Shown: positions 7,573-16,730, numbered from the stretch's first letter. The stretch: 31,199 bases of DNA from CAXSBR01 sp964236495 (GCA_964236495.1 CAXSBR010000029.1:1-31199); one strand, 5' to 3'. Notes: generated by a model from the sequence alone, not told the origin. A program made the numbers and translations.

Positions 7573-7713
7573 GGCTGGACCAAGACGTTCGTGGACCCGC
7601 GCCTCTGCGCCGCCATCGTCGACCGCCTCACCTACAACGGCACCATCATCGAAACCGGCACCCAGTCCTACCGACTCGCCCACACAATCGCGCAGCAGTC
7701 CACCGAGCATTGA
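7573..7713 (+). pseudogene. istB: IS21 helper ATPase IstB, 3' end
   Basis: The frame reads GWTKTFVDPRLCAAIVDRLT followed by YNGTIIETGTQSYRLAHT and a stop at 7711-7713. This is the conserved C-terminus of IstB and completes the protein broken at 4133. An apparent start further upstream (7489) only extends into the end of the inserted element. IS21 terminal repeats are not found after the stop. Confidence 0.9.
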
Positions 7714-7731
7714 CCGCACTCTGACTGTCGC

Positions 7732-8442
7732 CTACAGCGGGACTGCCTTATATATGCGGTCGCTATCGATCCATGCGGTGACCCGGGCGGCTACCCGGCC
7801 CTCACTGACCGGACCGGGCGGCACGAGACGGATCGACAAAGCCGGTTCCGCCGCGACGCGGCGCTCGGCTTGATCTCGCGTCATACCGCCGACCTCAGCA
7901 GCGACCTGACTGGTCAGCGAACGCAACCGGTCCTCATCAGTGTTCGGACGGTCATCGACGTGTCGACGCTGTCGTAGTCGCCGGAATCGGGCGCCCCAAT
8001 CGGGTGGTGTCGCCGCGTCGGGGTTGGTGCGGCAAAACTGGTGGCGGTGCCCCACGAAAGCCCCGGTGGTGGCGTCGAGACACATGACAGTGACGCAGTC
8101 GACCTGGTCAGCTGTCACCGCCGGGTGAAATGCAGGCGTCCCTCCCCGCCAGGTGATCACCCACACCAGCAGCGGCCCATGCGCGTCCTCGCCGAAACCC
8201 ACGACGGCCAAGCGCAGCGAGAACTGCGCCGGCCCGGGCTTGGAGAAGGTGCAATGGTCATCAACCAACTCCTCGGCCCGGGTGCGGCTGATCACGGACG
8301 TCGTGCCCACGGCGACCGGGAACGTCCTCAACCCGGGCGAATACACCACTGGAAAATTAGCCCCGGGGTCATCCAGCGGATTCGCGACGAGCGCACCAAC
8401 AGACCAATCAGAAGCCGCCCCGGACACACGGTCCTGTTCCAC
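7732..8442 (-). CDS. Hypothetical protein, I78-inhibitor-like C-terminus
   Basis: About 236 residues; GTG 8442 is the likely start, with TTG 8445 just before it and no strong ribosome binding site. The N-terminal two thirds (FPVVYSPGLRTFPVAVGTTS and GFGEDAHGPLLVWVITW) resemble no family I can name with confidence. After an Arg/Asp-rich linker (about 150-175) the C-terminal 50 residues (GMTRDQAERRVAAEPALSIR, ending WIDSDRIYKAVPL) resemble the small I78/potato-inhibitor-like fold often seen in actinobacterial proteins, where an acidic-to-Ala helix is followed by R-V-x-x-P-G and D-x-D-x-I. There is no signal peptide, so a cytoplasmic location is likely. The stop lies only 18 bp from the end of istB, on the opposite strand. 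Confidence 0.6.
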   Translation of the reverse strand: MEQDRVSGAASDWSVGALVANPLDDPGANFPVVYSPGLRTFPVAVGTTSVISRTRAEELVDDHCTFSKPGPAQFSLRLAVVGFGEDAHGPLLVWVITWRGGTPAFHPAVTADQVDCVTVMCLDATTGAFVGHRHQFCRTNPDAATPPDWGARFRRLRQRRHVDDRPNTDEDRLRSLTSQVAAEVGGMTRDQAERRVAAEPALSIRLVPPGPVSEGRVAARVTAWIDSDRIYKAVPL

Positions 8443-8680
8443 CAAGGCAAGCCCCCCGTCCGGCCTAGAAACGACGTCCGCCTGGCGCCAGCCTGTCCCC
8501 CACGTACCTACATTCTGCTACCTAGTGGGCCGCGATGATGGAGAGATCCCGGCCAGCCTCCTCAGAACCACGCCGACAACCGGGGCTTCAAACGCATGCA
8601 TGTTCACCCGCACGGGTCCGGTTTAGGTTGCCCAGGTGGGTCCGGCCAGAGTTGACACGGTCAGTCGCCACCGCCTCCTG

Positions 8681-9130
8681 TCAAATACAGGTAGACCCCA
8701 GACCGGGCGGCCAGTTCCTGAGGGCGAGGTCGACGACGGCCTGCAGGTCACGGCGGCACGTTCCTCCTGCGGCCTGCACGGCGACCCCATTCGCCACGGT
8801 CATGGGGTGGCGGGCGAGGAGCTCCGGGTCGGGGCGGAAGGGAGGTCGCCCTCCTCAACCGCCCGCGCGAAGCGGTCGCTAGACGCGTCACGCCTTCCTC
8901 GCGTCAGGCCGCGAGCGTCTTCTGTGCCGCTCTGGCACCGTCGCCCGTGGCGAGTGCGCCCTCCACGCCCATACCGATTGGTACCGAACTCACGCTAGTT
9001 GGAGCTGCAATAGGCGAACCTACCGCGTCCACGACCGATACCGCACCACGGCCCAAGTTGTCCAGGAGATGCTCGGCCGCTTTCTGGAGGCGGATCTGGC
9101 GCGTATCGCGGACATGTACGCCGAGCAAGT
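8681..9130 (-). pseudogene. TetR-family regulator, decayed C-terminal part
   Basis: Three frames together read as a TetR ligand-binding domain. First comes AAEHLLDNLGRGAVSVVDAV and VEGALATGDGARAAQKTLAA. Then, after a stop and shift near 8904, DRFARAVEEGDLPS. Then, after another shift near 8835, LLARHPMTVANGVAVQAAGG and LQAVVDLALRNWPP, ending at TGA 8681-8683. The motifs GALATGD, A-V-x-x-G-D-L-P and M-T-V-x-x-G-x-A-V-Q-A-A-G-G are typical of this group. The N-terminal DNA-binding domain is missing, cut off by IS30 at 9144, and is not recognisable beyond that element. The 240 bp downstream (8443-8680) hold nothing I can assign. Confidence 0.65.
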
Positions 9131-9143
9131 TCCTGGGAACGGC

Positions 9144-9165
9144 GGTTTCAGTCGGTCATTGCAAC
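9144..9165. repeat. IS30 terminal inverted repeat (transposase 3' side)
   Basis: GGTTTCAGTCGGTCATTGCAAC matches the reverse complement of 11864-11885 at 17 of 22 positions, including TTGCAAC and CGGTC. The transposase stop lies inside it. Confidence 0.7.
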
Positions 9166-9606
9166 AGCAGCTGATTGAGCCGCTGTGCGGGATTCTGCCA
9201 GTTCAGGGTGTGACGGGGTCGTTGGTTGAGTTCGGTAGCGACGAAGTCGAGGTGGGCACGGGAGTGCATCTGCAGGTTGGTGGCTTTCGGGAAGTATTGG
9301 CGGAGTAATCCGTTGGTGTTTTCATTCGAGCCGCGTTGCCAGGGTGAGTGCGGGTCGCAGAAGTAGATCGGCATGCCGGTGGCCATGGTGATCGTGGCGT
9401 GGGCGGCCATTTCGATGCCTTGGTCCCAGGTCAGGCTGCGGCGTAGCTGCTCGGGCAGCCGGCTGATCTCGGTGATCATGGCGGCGGCGACAGCGTCGGC
9501 GGTGTGGCGCTCGGGCAAGTGCAACAGGATCAGGTACCGCGTTGTCCGCTCGACGAGGGTTCCGATAGCAGACCGGCCGTCCTCGCCGATGATCAGATCA
9601 CCCTCC
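9156..9606 (-). pseudogene. IS30 transposase, C-terminal half
   Basis: The frame resumes with EGDLIIGEDGRSAIGTLVER, holding the first catalytic Asp of the DDE domain. TWDQGIEM follows with the second, and SPWQRGSNENTNGLLRQYFP with the third, catalytic Glu. It ends in LNWQNPAQRLNQ. All catalytic residues of the element are therefore in this half, but it has no start of its own and is separated from the DNA-binding half by the IS110 insertion. The ATG upstream (9617) belongs to the inserted DNA. Confidence 0.92.
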
Positions 9607-9615
9607 TTACGCTTC

Positions 9616-9650
9616 AAGAGCGGTCGAGATCGCAGGTTTCGATCGCTCTT
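9616..9650 (+). ncRNA. 5' hairpin of the IS110 left end
   Basis: AAGAGCGGTCGA (9616-9627) and TCGATCGCTCTT (9639-9650) form a 12-bp stem with one G-U pair and an 11-nt loop, a few bases inside the element. It fits the leading stem-loop expected in an IS110 bridge RNA. The remainder up to 9854 would carry the guide loops, which I could not define firmly. Confidence 0.4.
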
Positions 9651-9854
9651 CTCGGGGCAGCGGGTATGGCTTCAAGTCTCCCTGCCGTGTCGGCATGAGC
9701 CGGTGTCGGCTTACTGGGAATGGCCGCCTGCTGCCCTGTCGGTGGCTGGACCGCTTATTGAGACTCGCGCGAAACGGATCGTTGGGTAAGGACGTGCCGG
9801 CGTGGCTACCAACCGAGGAGAACACCCCTAGTGGCGGCGACGTGAGGATGGTTG

Positions 9855-11054
9855 ATGACGGCGATCTGGGCAGGTATCGATTCGGGTAAGCGAGCGCATC
9901 ACTGCGTGGTGATCGACCCGGCGGGGCGGACGCTGCTGTCGCGGCGGGTCGTCAACGACGAAGGCACACTGCTAGAACTGATCGCCGCGGTCCTGGCCCT
10001 GGCCGGCGGAGGTGATGTCGTCTGGGCGACGGACCTGAACGCCGGCGGCGCGGCGCTGGTGATCGGGCTACTCACCGAGCGTGCTCAGCAGGTGTTGTAT
10101 ATCCCGGGCCGGATCGTGCACCATGCGGCTGCGACCTACCGCGGTGACGGCAAGACCGACGCCAAGGACGCCCGCATCATCGCCGACCAGGCCAGGATGC
10201 GCACCGACCTGCAACCGGTGCGCAGCGCTGATCAGATCAGCACCGATCTGCGGCTGCTGACCTCTCGTCGCACGGATCTGATCTATGACCGGGTTCGGTC
10301 AATCAACCGGCTCCGAGCGCTGATGTTGGAGTACTTTCCCGCGTTGGAGGCGGCCTTCGACTATTCCAAGAAGGCGCCGCTGATCCTGATCTCCGGCTAC
10401 CAAACACCAGAGGCAATCCGGCGAATCGGCGAGGTCAGGTTGGCTGCCTGGTTGAAGAAGCGCAGCTGTCGCGGCAGCGCGAACGTCGCCCGCAAAGCGG
10501 TCGAGGCCGCCAACGCCCAGCACACCTCGCTGCGGACCGAGGCGGTCGCCGCGCAGCTCGTCGCCCAGCTCGCTGAGCAGATCGCCTCGATCGACGCCCA
10601 GACCGCGCAGCTGGACGAGCAGATCAGTGAGGTCTTCGACAAGCACCGCGACGCGCCGATCCTGCTGAGCATGCCCGGCTTCGGGCCCGTCCTAGCAGCG
10701 GCGTTTCTCGCCAACACCGGCGGTGACCTGCGCACGTTCGAGACCGTCGACCGGCTCGCGAGCTTCGCTGGCCTCGCACCGGCACCGCGCGATTCCGGTC
10801 GGATCAGTGGCAATCACCACCGCCCCAAACGCTTCAACCGCCGGCTGATGCGGACCTGCTATCTTGCCGCGCTGTCCAGCCTGAAGAACAGTCCTGCATC
10901 CCGGACGTTTTACGACCGAAAACGAGCCGAAGGCAAGTCCCACAAGCAAGCCCTCATCGCACTCGCCAGGCGACGCCTCAACGTCCTCTGGGCCATGCTC
11001 GACGACCACACCCCCTACCGCGAACCACTCCCAGCATTGCCCATCGCCGCTTGA
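9855..11054 (+). CDS. IS110-family transposase
   Basis: 399 residues from ATG 9855, with GTGAGGATGG upstream. It is a complete DEDD recombinase. AGIDSGKRAHH at the N-terminus carries the first Asp, and KTDAKDARIIAD the later acidic pair. A central coiled region of about residues 220-265 is rich in Ala/Gln (QLVAQLAEQIASIDAQTAQL). The C-terminal Transposase_20 domain has SMPGFGPVLAAAFLA and the catalytic Ser region PRDSGRISGNHH. The enzyme acts with a guide RNA to recombine the circularised element into a target. The reading frame is intact, unlike that of the IS110 copy at 1285, so this one could be active. Confidence 0.95.
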   Translation: MTAIWAGIDSGKRAHHCVVIDPAGRTLLSRRVVNDEGTLLELIAAVLALAGGGDVVWATDLNAGGAALVIGLLTERAQQVLYIPGRIVHHAAATYRGDGKTDAKDARIIADQARMRTDLQPVRSADQISTDLRLLTSRRTDLIYDRVRSINRLRALMLEYFPALEAAFDYSKKAPLILISGYQTPEAIRRIGEVRLAAWLKKRSCRGSANVARKAVEAANAQHTSLRTEAVAAQLVAQLAEQIASIDAQTAQLDEQISEVFDKHRDAPILLSMPGFGPVLAAAFLANTGGDLRTFETVDRLASFAGLAPAPRDSGRISGNHHRPKRFNRRLMRTCYLAALSSLKNSPASRTFYDRKRAEGKSHKQALIALARRRLNVLWAMLDDHTPYREPLPALPIAA

Positions 11055-11072
11055 CAAAAACATTGAGATTCC

Positions 11073-11849
11073 TTAGTGCCCGGCCACGGCCCGGTCAGCG
11101 ACCTCAGCAGGTCGTTGGGAGATCATCACCATGCCTGCCATCCGGGGACGCCGCTGATCGCTGCGTCGCTGCGGGCGGCGGACCGCGCGCCCGGTGCGTA
11201 GACACGCGGTCAGGTCGCGGCGTAACGCCCCCCGCGACTGCACGTACAGCGACTGGTAGATCGTCTCGTGCGACACCTGCATCTCCGGTCGATCGGGATA
11301 GTCGACCTTCAGCGTCGCGCTGATCTGCTGCGGAGACCAGTTGCGGGTCAACCGGTGCGCGACCTGCTCGCGTAACTGGTGGTGCACGACCAGTTTGGCG
11401 GGCTTGGGCCGGGGCCGACGCCGCTCAGCGTGCCACTGGGCCCGCAGCGCCCGATACACCCGCGGCCGCCCCTGCACTTCGACATCACCAGACTTCCACG
11501 CCGGCCGGGCATCGACGCGGAACACGCCGTTACGGGCGATCTCACGCCCGATAGTGGCCCGGTGCCGACCCAGCCGCCGACCAATCTCGGCCGGGCTCAA
11601 CCCTTGCGCCAGCCCTACCGCGATCTCTTCCCGCTCATCGATCGACAAGAACCGCGTCGTGGGCCCCGGGCGCGGCCGCGGACGAACACCACCGGCAGCC
11701 CGCACCCGGCAACGCCCCGCCGTCACCGACATACCGGCCTGCACAGCCGCCTCAGCATCACTCACACCGCTACCACGGGCCCGCCAAAACATCTCCACCC
11801 GCACAGCATCAACCCGACTCCGCACCATCACCGCGTCACCACACCCCAT
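11073..11849 (-). pseudogene. IS30 transposase, N-terminal half
   Basis: ATG 11849 or ATG 11828 (MVRSRVDAVRVEMF) is the likely start; the frame upstream of them lies outside the element. It contains the IS30 helix-turn-helix (FLSIDEREEIAVGLAQGLSP, then AEIGRRLGRHRATIGREIAR) and NWSPQQISATLKVDYP. It ends with RMAGMVMISQRPAEVADRAV and AGH, after which a TAA comes from the inserted IS110. The next residues, WEGDLIIG, continue at 9606. Confidence 0.92.
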
Positions 11850-11863
11850 CCACCACCACGGAA

Positions 11864-11885
11864 GTTGCAACGACCGCGTGAACCG
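11864..11885. repeat. IS30 terminal inverted repeat (transposase 5' side)
   Basis: GTTGCAACGACCGCGTGAACCG is the imperfect inverted partner of 9144-9165 and lies just upstream of the transposase start. Confidence 0.7.
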
Positions 11886-12125
11886 AAGCACTGGCCTGGC
11901 CCGCCGACGATTACGAATGGGTCGTCCCTTGGATCCGTCACCGCTCGACCCGCGCCGATGTCGAGGACCGCTACTACACCGTCGCCAACACACCGACCCA
12001 GCCAAGGCCGGGCCGACGTCATGGCCGTCGTCGTTGCCGGGGCCACCGCGATCGTCGTCGGCGCGCCGAGGCGCTGCTCGCCGTCCCGGCCGGGGAGTGC
12101 CGATGCAAGCCTGCGGCACCTCGGG
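11886..12125 (+). other. Unassigned 240 bp between IS30 and the hydrolase gene
   Basis: A plus-strand frame starting at the IS30 border reads EALAWPADDYEWVVPWIRHR and STRADVEDRYYTVANTPTQ before turning into Arg-rich sequence, so it may be a remnant of the gene hit by IS30. I do not recognise it. The TetR DNA-binding domain missing at 9130 is not here in any frame I could read. Confidence 0.25.
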
Positions 12126-14639
12126 CTAGGCGGGGTCGCCGCCTTTGTTGAGGTACACGTCGAGGGATCCGTTGGCGCCCACGATGTAGTAGTCGTCGCG
12201 ACCGTCGCCGTCGAGGTCGGCCAGGTCGATCCTGCCTCCGAGGGGCGCGATCTGGCCGGTGGTGATCTGGTGACGCGGGTACCAGATCCAGTGGGTGTTG
12301 TCGAAGCCGCCGCCGTTGTAGTCCTCGATGGGGCCGTTCGGGTCAAGACGCAGGTAGTCGGCGCGGTGGTCGCAGTCGAACTTGCGCAGCAGCGGGTAGT
12401 ACCCCTGGGGGCCGGCGCCGCTGGCGTTGATCGGGAACGGCTCCCACCAGCCCCACCACGGCCCGTTCCCGGTTTGGCGGCCCGTGTTGATCCAGGTTCG
12501 GACGGTGCCGTCGAGGCCGACGACGTTGTAGTCGTCGCGACCGTCGCCGTTCATGTCCGCGAACTGCAGCTGATGGTTGATCAAGGCGGTGCCGTCGGTG
12601 CCCACAGCGATGCCGACTCCGGTGGCCAGCGGTGTGTCTTGGGGGTACCAGTTCCAGCCGCCGGGGGCGTTGGGATTGGGGCCACCGTTGAATGCGACCT
12701 TGACGGCGCCGTTGGGGGAGACCACGAGGTAGTCGTCGCGCCCGTCTCCGTCGATGTCGCCGAACTGGATCTCGTTCCGCGGCCCGAGGCCTGACGCGAT
12801 TTCTCCTTGGTGATACCAGATCCAGCCGCCGGGGGCGCCGGGATCGGGGCCACCGTTGAGGTAGGCGTCGAGCTGCCCGTGGTCGCCGATGGCAACGTAG
12901 TCCGCGCGGCCGTCGCCGTTCAGATCAGGGAACTGCCGTGCGTCGTACTGACCACCGACACCGCTGGCCACCTGGCCGATGTGAAACCACCGGCCGCCGT
13001 CCGCGGGACAGGACGACGACGGGGCGGTGGGGGCCTTGACGTTGTCGGTCAGGACCAAGGTGTCTATGGCGGCCGCGAAGTCGTCGCCGAGCTTGTGGTA
13101 GCCGGAGTCGTTGGGGTGCAGGGTGTCGGCCATATCCGACTGTTGCAGGTCGGAGGTGTCAGCGATCGCGACCCTGCTCGACCGGGCGATCCTGAGCTGG
13201 TCGACGGCCTGGTTGAAGGTCACTTCTCGAGCTGCAAGGCCTCCGTCGGAGGACACGGGTATCTGGGCGACGGCGATCCGCACGTTGGGGTCGGAATCGA
13301 GGATCTTGTCCATCAGGGTGCCGAGCTTGGCGGCCGCGGTGGCTGGGTCGCCCCCTTGGGCAAGGTCGTTGGTCCCCGCCAGCAAAGTGACCACATTCGG
13401 TTTAAGGGCCTGCAAAGAGGCATCGGTGATGCCGCTGATCTGGTCGATCGTCCAGCCGGAATGCCCCTCGTCCTCGTTGTCGGCCATGGTGCCGTCATGT
13501 TGGGTGCCGACGAGGCGGAGGTCTCCGTTCAGCGGGTCTTAAGTCTCCGTAGAGGCGCTCGCGGTAGCCGTTGTGGTCACTGCTTTGATACCCGGCCGTG
13601 ATTGAGTCCCCCAGCGGTTCGACGCGCAGGTCCACCTGGTCATACGCGGCACCTGCCCGCAGACCGGCGCGCGCGACCAGCGCAGCGATTCGCTCCCCAA
13701 GCGTGAACAGGTACACGCCGCTCACTACCTGGGTGCCACTGCGGATGACGTCGAGGATCGCGGAGAAGAAGTAGGTCAATCGGCTCACGGCCGACGTAAT
13801 CGAGGCAGAGACCTGCTGCAACATGATCTCTCCGTTGGCGCCCAGGAAGATGTCCAACGCCTGGATTGCCGCCGCACCGAGACCGCCGATAATGCCGGCT
13901 TCCACAGCGTCGACCCAGGGCGTCGTGCTCAGGCCGATGGGTGATCCTGTAAAGACGTTCTTCAGCAAGGACGCGACGAAGCCGGTGAGAAGCCGAAGAC
14001 AGGGATGGCGACCCTGCTCGCGACGGCGGCGCCTGCAGGGCCCAAAGCGGTCAGGCCTAGGAACACGATGGCCGCCGCCAGGATACCCGCAGCAGCGCCG
14101 AGCGCCGCCGCGAGGCCGGCCTGCCACCAGTTCGAGGTACTGATCTCGTTACGCGGGATGGTCAATCGCAGCGCGCCGTCCACAGCCTCGATGTGCCCGG
14201 TGAAGGACGGAATGGATGCGTCGACGGAGGCCGCGGCAATGCCGGAGACGGCGGCATAGGACCGGACGGCGTCAGCGGCGGTCGTCCCGATGTTGGTGAT
14301 GCCCTCGGCGTCCACCCTGGCCTGGAGGTCGGTTCGCGGCAGATCCGTCGGCACGTCGATGACCAGGTCCCCGTTGCTCACCGGAAAGTCCCCATCGACG
14401 GCGGCCGCGGCACGTACCGCCGCCAGCGATCGGGTCGAGCCGTCAGCCTGGCGCACCACAGCGTTGGCCAGCGCCGATCGCACAGCCGCTTGAGGCGACG
14501 CTGGCACCGAAGCAACCGCCTGACCTGCAGCTGGCTGGGCGAGGGTCACGAGCAGTGAGGCGACCACGCCTTGGGTCACCCATCGCACCCTGGTCAGCGA
14601 CCACTTCCGCGAGATCCGTGACGAACTGGACGTGCGCAT
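12126..14639 (-). pseudogene. Secreted SGNH hydrolase with FG-GAP/VCBS repeats, frameshifted
   Basis: ATG 14639 is chosen for GGAGG 6 nt upstream. A signal peptide follows (basic start, then VVASLLVTLAQPAAGQAVA), then a long Ala-rich region (two hydrophobic stretches, WWQAGLAAALGAAAGILAAA and GIIGGLGAAAIQALDIFLGA). The SGNH domain shows block I PLGDSITAGY, block III LLAGTNDL and block V MADTLHPNDSGYH. The last 270 residues are Asp/Gly repeats of FG-GAP/VCBS type (DLNGDGRADYVAI, DIDGDGRDDYLVV, DMNGDGRDDYNVV, DLDGDGRDDYYIV) that likely bind calcium and form a propeller. The frame changes at about 13985-13995 and again at 13540; the two shifts cancel, so the end is in the starting frame. The protein would have about 837 residues. 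It is probably an extracellular esterase or lipase. Decay or sequencing error are both possible. Confidence 0.82.
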
Positions 14640-14886
14640 GAGCGACCTCCGCTGCGATCGTGCTTGACTGCTAGCTTCGTGCGGCTTGCTCACGTGTCAC
14701 GACCCCGGTTCGGTCACGCCATTCACAGCCACAACAAGACGCGCGCCCATATTTGTTACAGGATTCGTTCGTCCCGCGAGCGGTTGCTGCGCTCGTGAGT
14801 TCCACGGTGGTACGCGGCCTTGACTCGGCCCGCGTGTGGCGTGCAGTTCACGAACGAGGTCCGCAATCAGGGATTGTCTAATTTAC

Positions 14887-15247
14887 TCAGGTGTTCGTGT
14901 CAAGGCCGAGTCCAGGACGCCGGTCGCCGACCTGCCGGCCGAACGTGAAGTCCTCGACAGCGGCCGGCGCGGCATCGACGAGCCGGGCGGAGACCGCGCA
15001 CAGTACGGCCAGATCACCGACCACGGCCGCCGGCGTCAAGGTAGCTGCGGCAGACCTCGGCGGCTAGGTCGTCATCCGACAGCGGGTAGTCGCAGTGGAA
15101 GCACCGGTTCACCGGCACAGTGTGCGGTCCCCTCAGGTAGGCGGACCGGCCGACGGTGTTCACGATGTGGACGGTGTAGCCGCTGGCGCGTCGTCGGCCG
15201 GGTGAGGGTCGAGGTCTTTCGAATATGAAGGTTCCTACGCCAGCCAA
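14887..15247 (-). pseudogene. Small Cys-containing hypothetical protein, frameshifted
   Basis: Third positions are strongly G/C on this strand. The frame from 15247 reads SAYLRGPHTVPVNRCFHCDY and PLSDDDLAAEVCRSYL. After a one-base shift at about 15036 it continues as TPAAVVGDLAVLCAVSARLV and DAAPAAVEDFTFGRQVG to TGA 14887-14889. A C-x2-C pair suggests a metal site. I do not recognise the family. It lies divergently from the ISL3 relic, and its first 25 residues (Arg/Pro-rich) may precede the true start. Confidence 0.4.
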
Positions 15248-15262
15248 CCAGAAGACCTCGAC

Positions 15263-15510
15263 GTGCGTGACGCTACTTTCTCACGCCCTGATCTAGACAC
15301 GTTCTGCCGACTCGACCGGCTTGGCCTGACGGTCACCGGCCCGCAGCTCGCTGCCGATCATGCGGTGCTGGCGTGCGCGGTGATCGAGCCGGGCGATTGG
15401 TGCCGCCGGTGCGGTTGTCAGGGCGCGCTTCGCGATCGGTGGTGCGTCGGCTGGCGCACGTGCCGCTGGGGTGGCGGCCCGACGGTCCAGCCGTCAGCGC
15501 TCCGCCGCCG
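15263..15510 (+). pseudogene. ISL3-family transposase, N-terminal relic
   Basis: From GTG 15263 the frame reads RDATFSRPDLDTFCRLDRLG and LTVTGPQLAADHAVLACAVI, then DWCRRCGCQGA. This is the start of an actinobacterial ISL3-type transposase with its C-x2-C zinc motif. A shift at about 15440 moves the continuation VVRRLAHVPLGWRP to another frame, and similarity then stops. The DDE catalytic domain is absent. The following 220 bp (15511-15730) contain nothing recognisable. Confidence 0.6.
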
Positions 15511-15728
15511 AACGCGACGTCCCGGGTGAAGGGTCGAGGCCCCCGCCCGCGTCCCCGACGACACGGCGGTGGAGATAGTGGGCGAGAGCGGCACGGGCGT
15601 CGATGACCATCCTGTTAGCGCGGTTGGCGCATTGCGTGCGGCGCACAGCTGGTCCTCGTGCTGCAGGCCTGGGTGCGGTCGGGTCGAGTTTCGGAGAACG
15701 GGCTGTCCCGGTGCATGCCGCAGGGGCG

Positions 15729-15795
15729 GAAGCGTGACCAGCTAGCGCTACGGCTACGTCCGGGTCCGACGTTCGAGCAGGACCGCGGCCTGCCT
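15729..15795 (+). pseudogene. Serine resolvase 5'-end relic
   Basis: GAAGCGTGACCAGCTAGCGC and the next 45 bp match the start of the intact resolvase gene at 19974-20040 with scattered differences. The translation is TS-stop-RYGYVRV followed by a one-base shift and EQD. An in-frame TAG (15743-15745) replaces the TAC of the intact copy. Only about 20 codons remain. Confidence 0.65.
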
Positions 15796-15857
15796 TTCGT
15801 CTGATGACACCCAGTTGCCGACCGGCGTCTGGGCCGGTGCCGTCGTCGGCTCGACGG

Positions 15858-16730
15858 TCATGTACGTGCCGTGAGCAGGTGGGCGAGTGCTGAGTCGTCG
15901 TTGGTGCGCCAGGTCACCCGGATCTCGTAGTTTGGTGCGGTCTCGGCCAGTGGGCGCACGCAGACACCCGGTAGGTCCAGCGAGCTGACAGTGGAGTGGA
16001 CGAGTGTGGACGCGTAGCCGGCGGCGACGAAGGTACCGATCTGGTCGTAGCCGAGGATTCGGTGATGCCGCCACACCGGTGCCACGCCGTGCTCGGCGAA
16101 GAAGCCGATGGTCCGGTCGTGGACGTGCGGGGCCAGCGCCCGTTCGGTGATCAGGAAGGGCCGCCCTTGGAATGCGTCCAGGGGCACCTGGTCGAGGTGG
16201 GCGAGGTCGTCGTCGGATGTGACGGCGACGTAACCGTCGTGATGCTCGCCGATGAGCACTGACCGCAGCCCGGGGTTGGTGGCTGGCCCGCGGACGACGG
16301 CGACCTCGATGTCCCCGGCGAGCAGGGCGTCCTGAGCCTCGGCGCTCCACATCGACGCACCGACGGTCTCCAGGCCTGGCAGCGCTGCAACCAGTTCACC
16401 GATCAGTCGGGAGCCGATGTCACCGAGGTTGGGCGCCAGACCGATGCGCGCGTGGCCGGTCGCGCCGAGCGCGAGGGATCTGGCCAGGTCGGTCACCGCG
16501 GTGAGGCCCTGCAGCCCGCTGCGGGCTGTCGGCAGCAGCTGTCGGCCAGCCGGCGTCAGGGTGACCCTGCGGCTGCTGCGATCGAACAGGCGGACAGCCA
16601 GTTCGATCTCAAGGTCTTGGATGCGTTGGGTCACCGACGCGGGCGTGATGTGCAGACGCGCCGCGGTCCGACCGAAGTGCAACTCCTCGGCGAGCGTGAC
16701 GAAAAACGTGAGATCGCGGCCTTCCACCAT
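15858..16730 (-). CDS. LysR-family transcriptional regulator
   Basis: 290 residues from ATG 16730, a normal LysR length; a longer open frame upstream has no homology and crosses the operator region. The N-terminal winged helix-turn-helix is clear: LTFFVTLAEELHFGRTAARL, HITPASVTQRIQDLE, LFDRSSRRVTLTPAGRQLL. The C-terminal part is the substrate-binding fold (GHARIGLAPNLGDIGSRLIG, with VAAGYASTLVHSTV near the end). It is transcribed away from the MFS gene at 16954, with 223 bp and two perfect inverted repeats between them, so it very likely controls that transporter and itself. The inducer is unknown. Confidence 0.93.
   Translation of the reverse strand: MVEGRDLTFFVTLAEELHFGRTAARLHITPASVTQRIQDLEIELAVRLFDRSSRRVTLTPAGRQLLPTARSGLQGLTAVTDLARSLALGATGHARIGLAPNLGDIGSRLIGELVAALPGLETVGASMWSAEAQDALLAGDIEVAVVRGPATNPGLRSVLIGEHHDGYVAVTSDDDLAHLDQVPLDAFQGRPFLITERALAPHVHDRTIGFFAEHGVAPVWRHHRILGYDQIGTFVAAGYASTLVHSTVSSLDLPGVCVRPLAETAPNYEIRVTWRTNDDSALAHLLTART

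Larger units (their letters stand above)
122..7713 (+). mobile_element. IS21-family element, interrupted twice
   Basis: istA and istB fragments lie in order on the plus strand in four pieces: istA 5' (252-863), istA 3' (2371-3455), istB 5' (3452-4133) and istB 3' (7573-7713). Removing an IS110-family insertion and a tyrosine-recombinase element joins the pieces at conserved motifs. The left end is marked by repeated GCGGGACCCAC and GGTTTAAGC boxes. No matching right terminal repeat is visible after 7713, so the right end is lost or diverged. Besides the insertions, istA and istB each carry a single frame change, so the copy cannot move on its own. Confidence 0.75.
9607..11075 (+). mobile_element. 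Intact IS110-family element inserted in IS30
   Basis: The IS30 frame stops after AVAGH (minus strand, 11076) and resumes with EGDLIIG (9606), losing only the Trp codon expected between them. The insert has about 245 bp of left non-coding sequence, one complete transposase gene and about 20 bp of right end, the IS110-subgroup layout. TCCTTA occurs at both borders (9604-9609 and 11070-11075), so the exact crossover is uncertain by a few bases. Confidence 0.82.
9144..11885 (-). mobile_element. IS30-family element interrupted by IS110
   Basis: The two halves of one IS30 transposase lie on the minus strand (11828-11073 and 9606-9156), bounded by imperfect terminal inverted repeats with a shared TTGCAAC core. 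The element interrupts the decayed TetR gene on its left side. With the inserted IS110 removed it would be about 1.27 kb, a normal IS30 size. Confidence 0.85.

Noticed and set aside
11379..12794. 471-codon plus-strand open frame
   Set aside because: It crosses the IS30 transposase, the IS border and the FG-GAP repeats in antisense; no coherent protein family.
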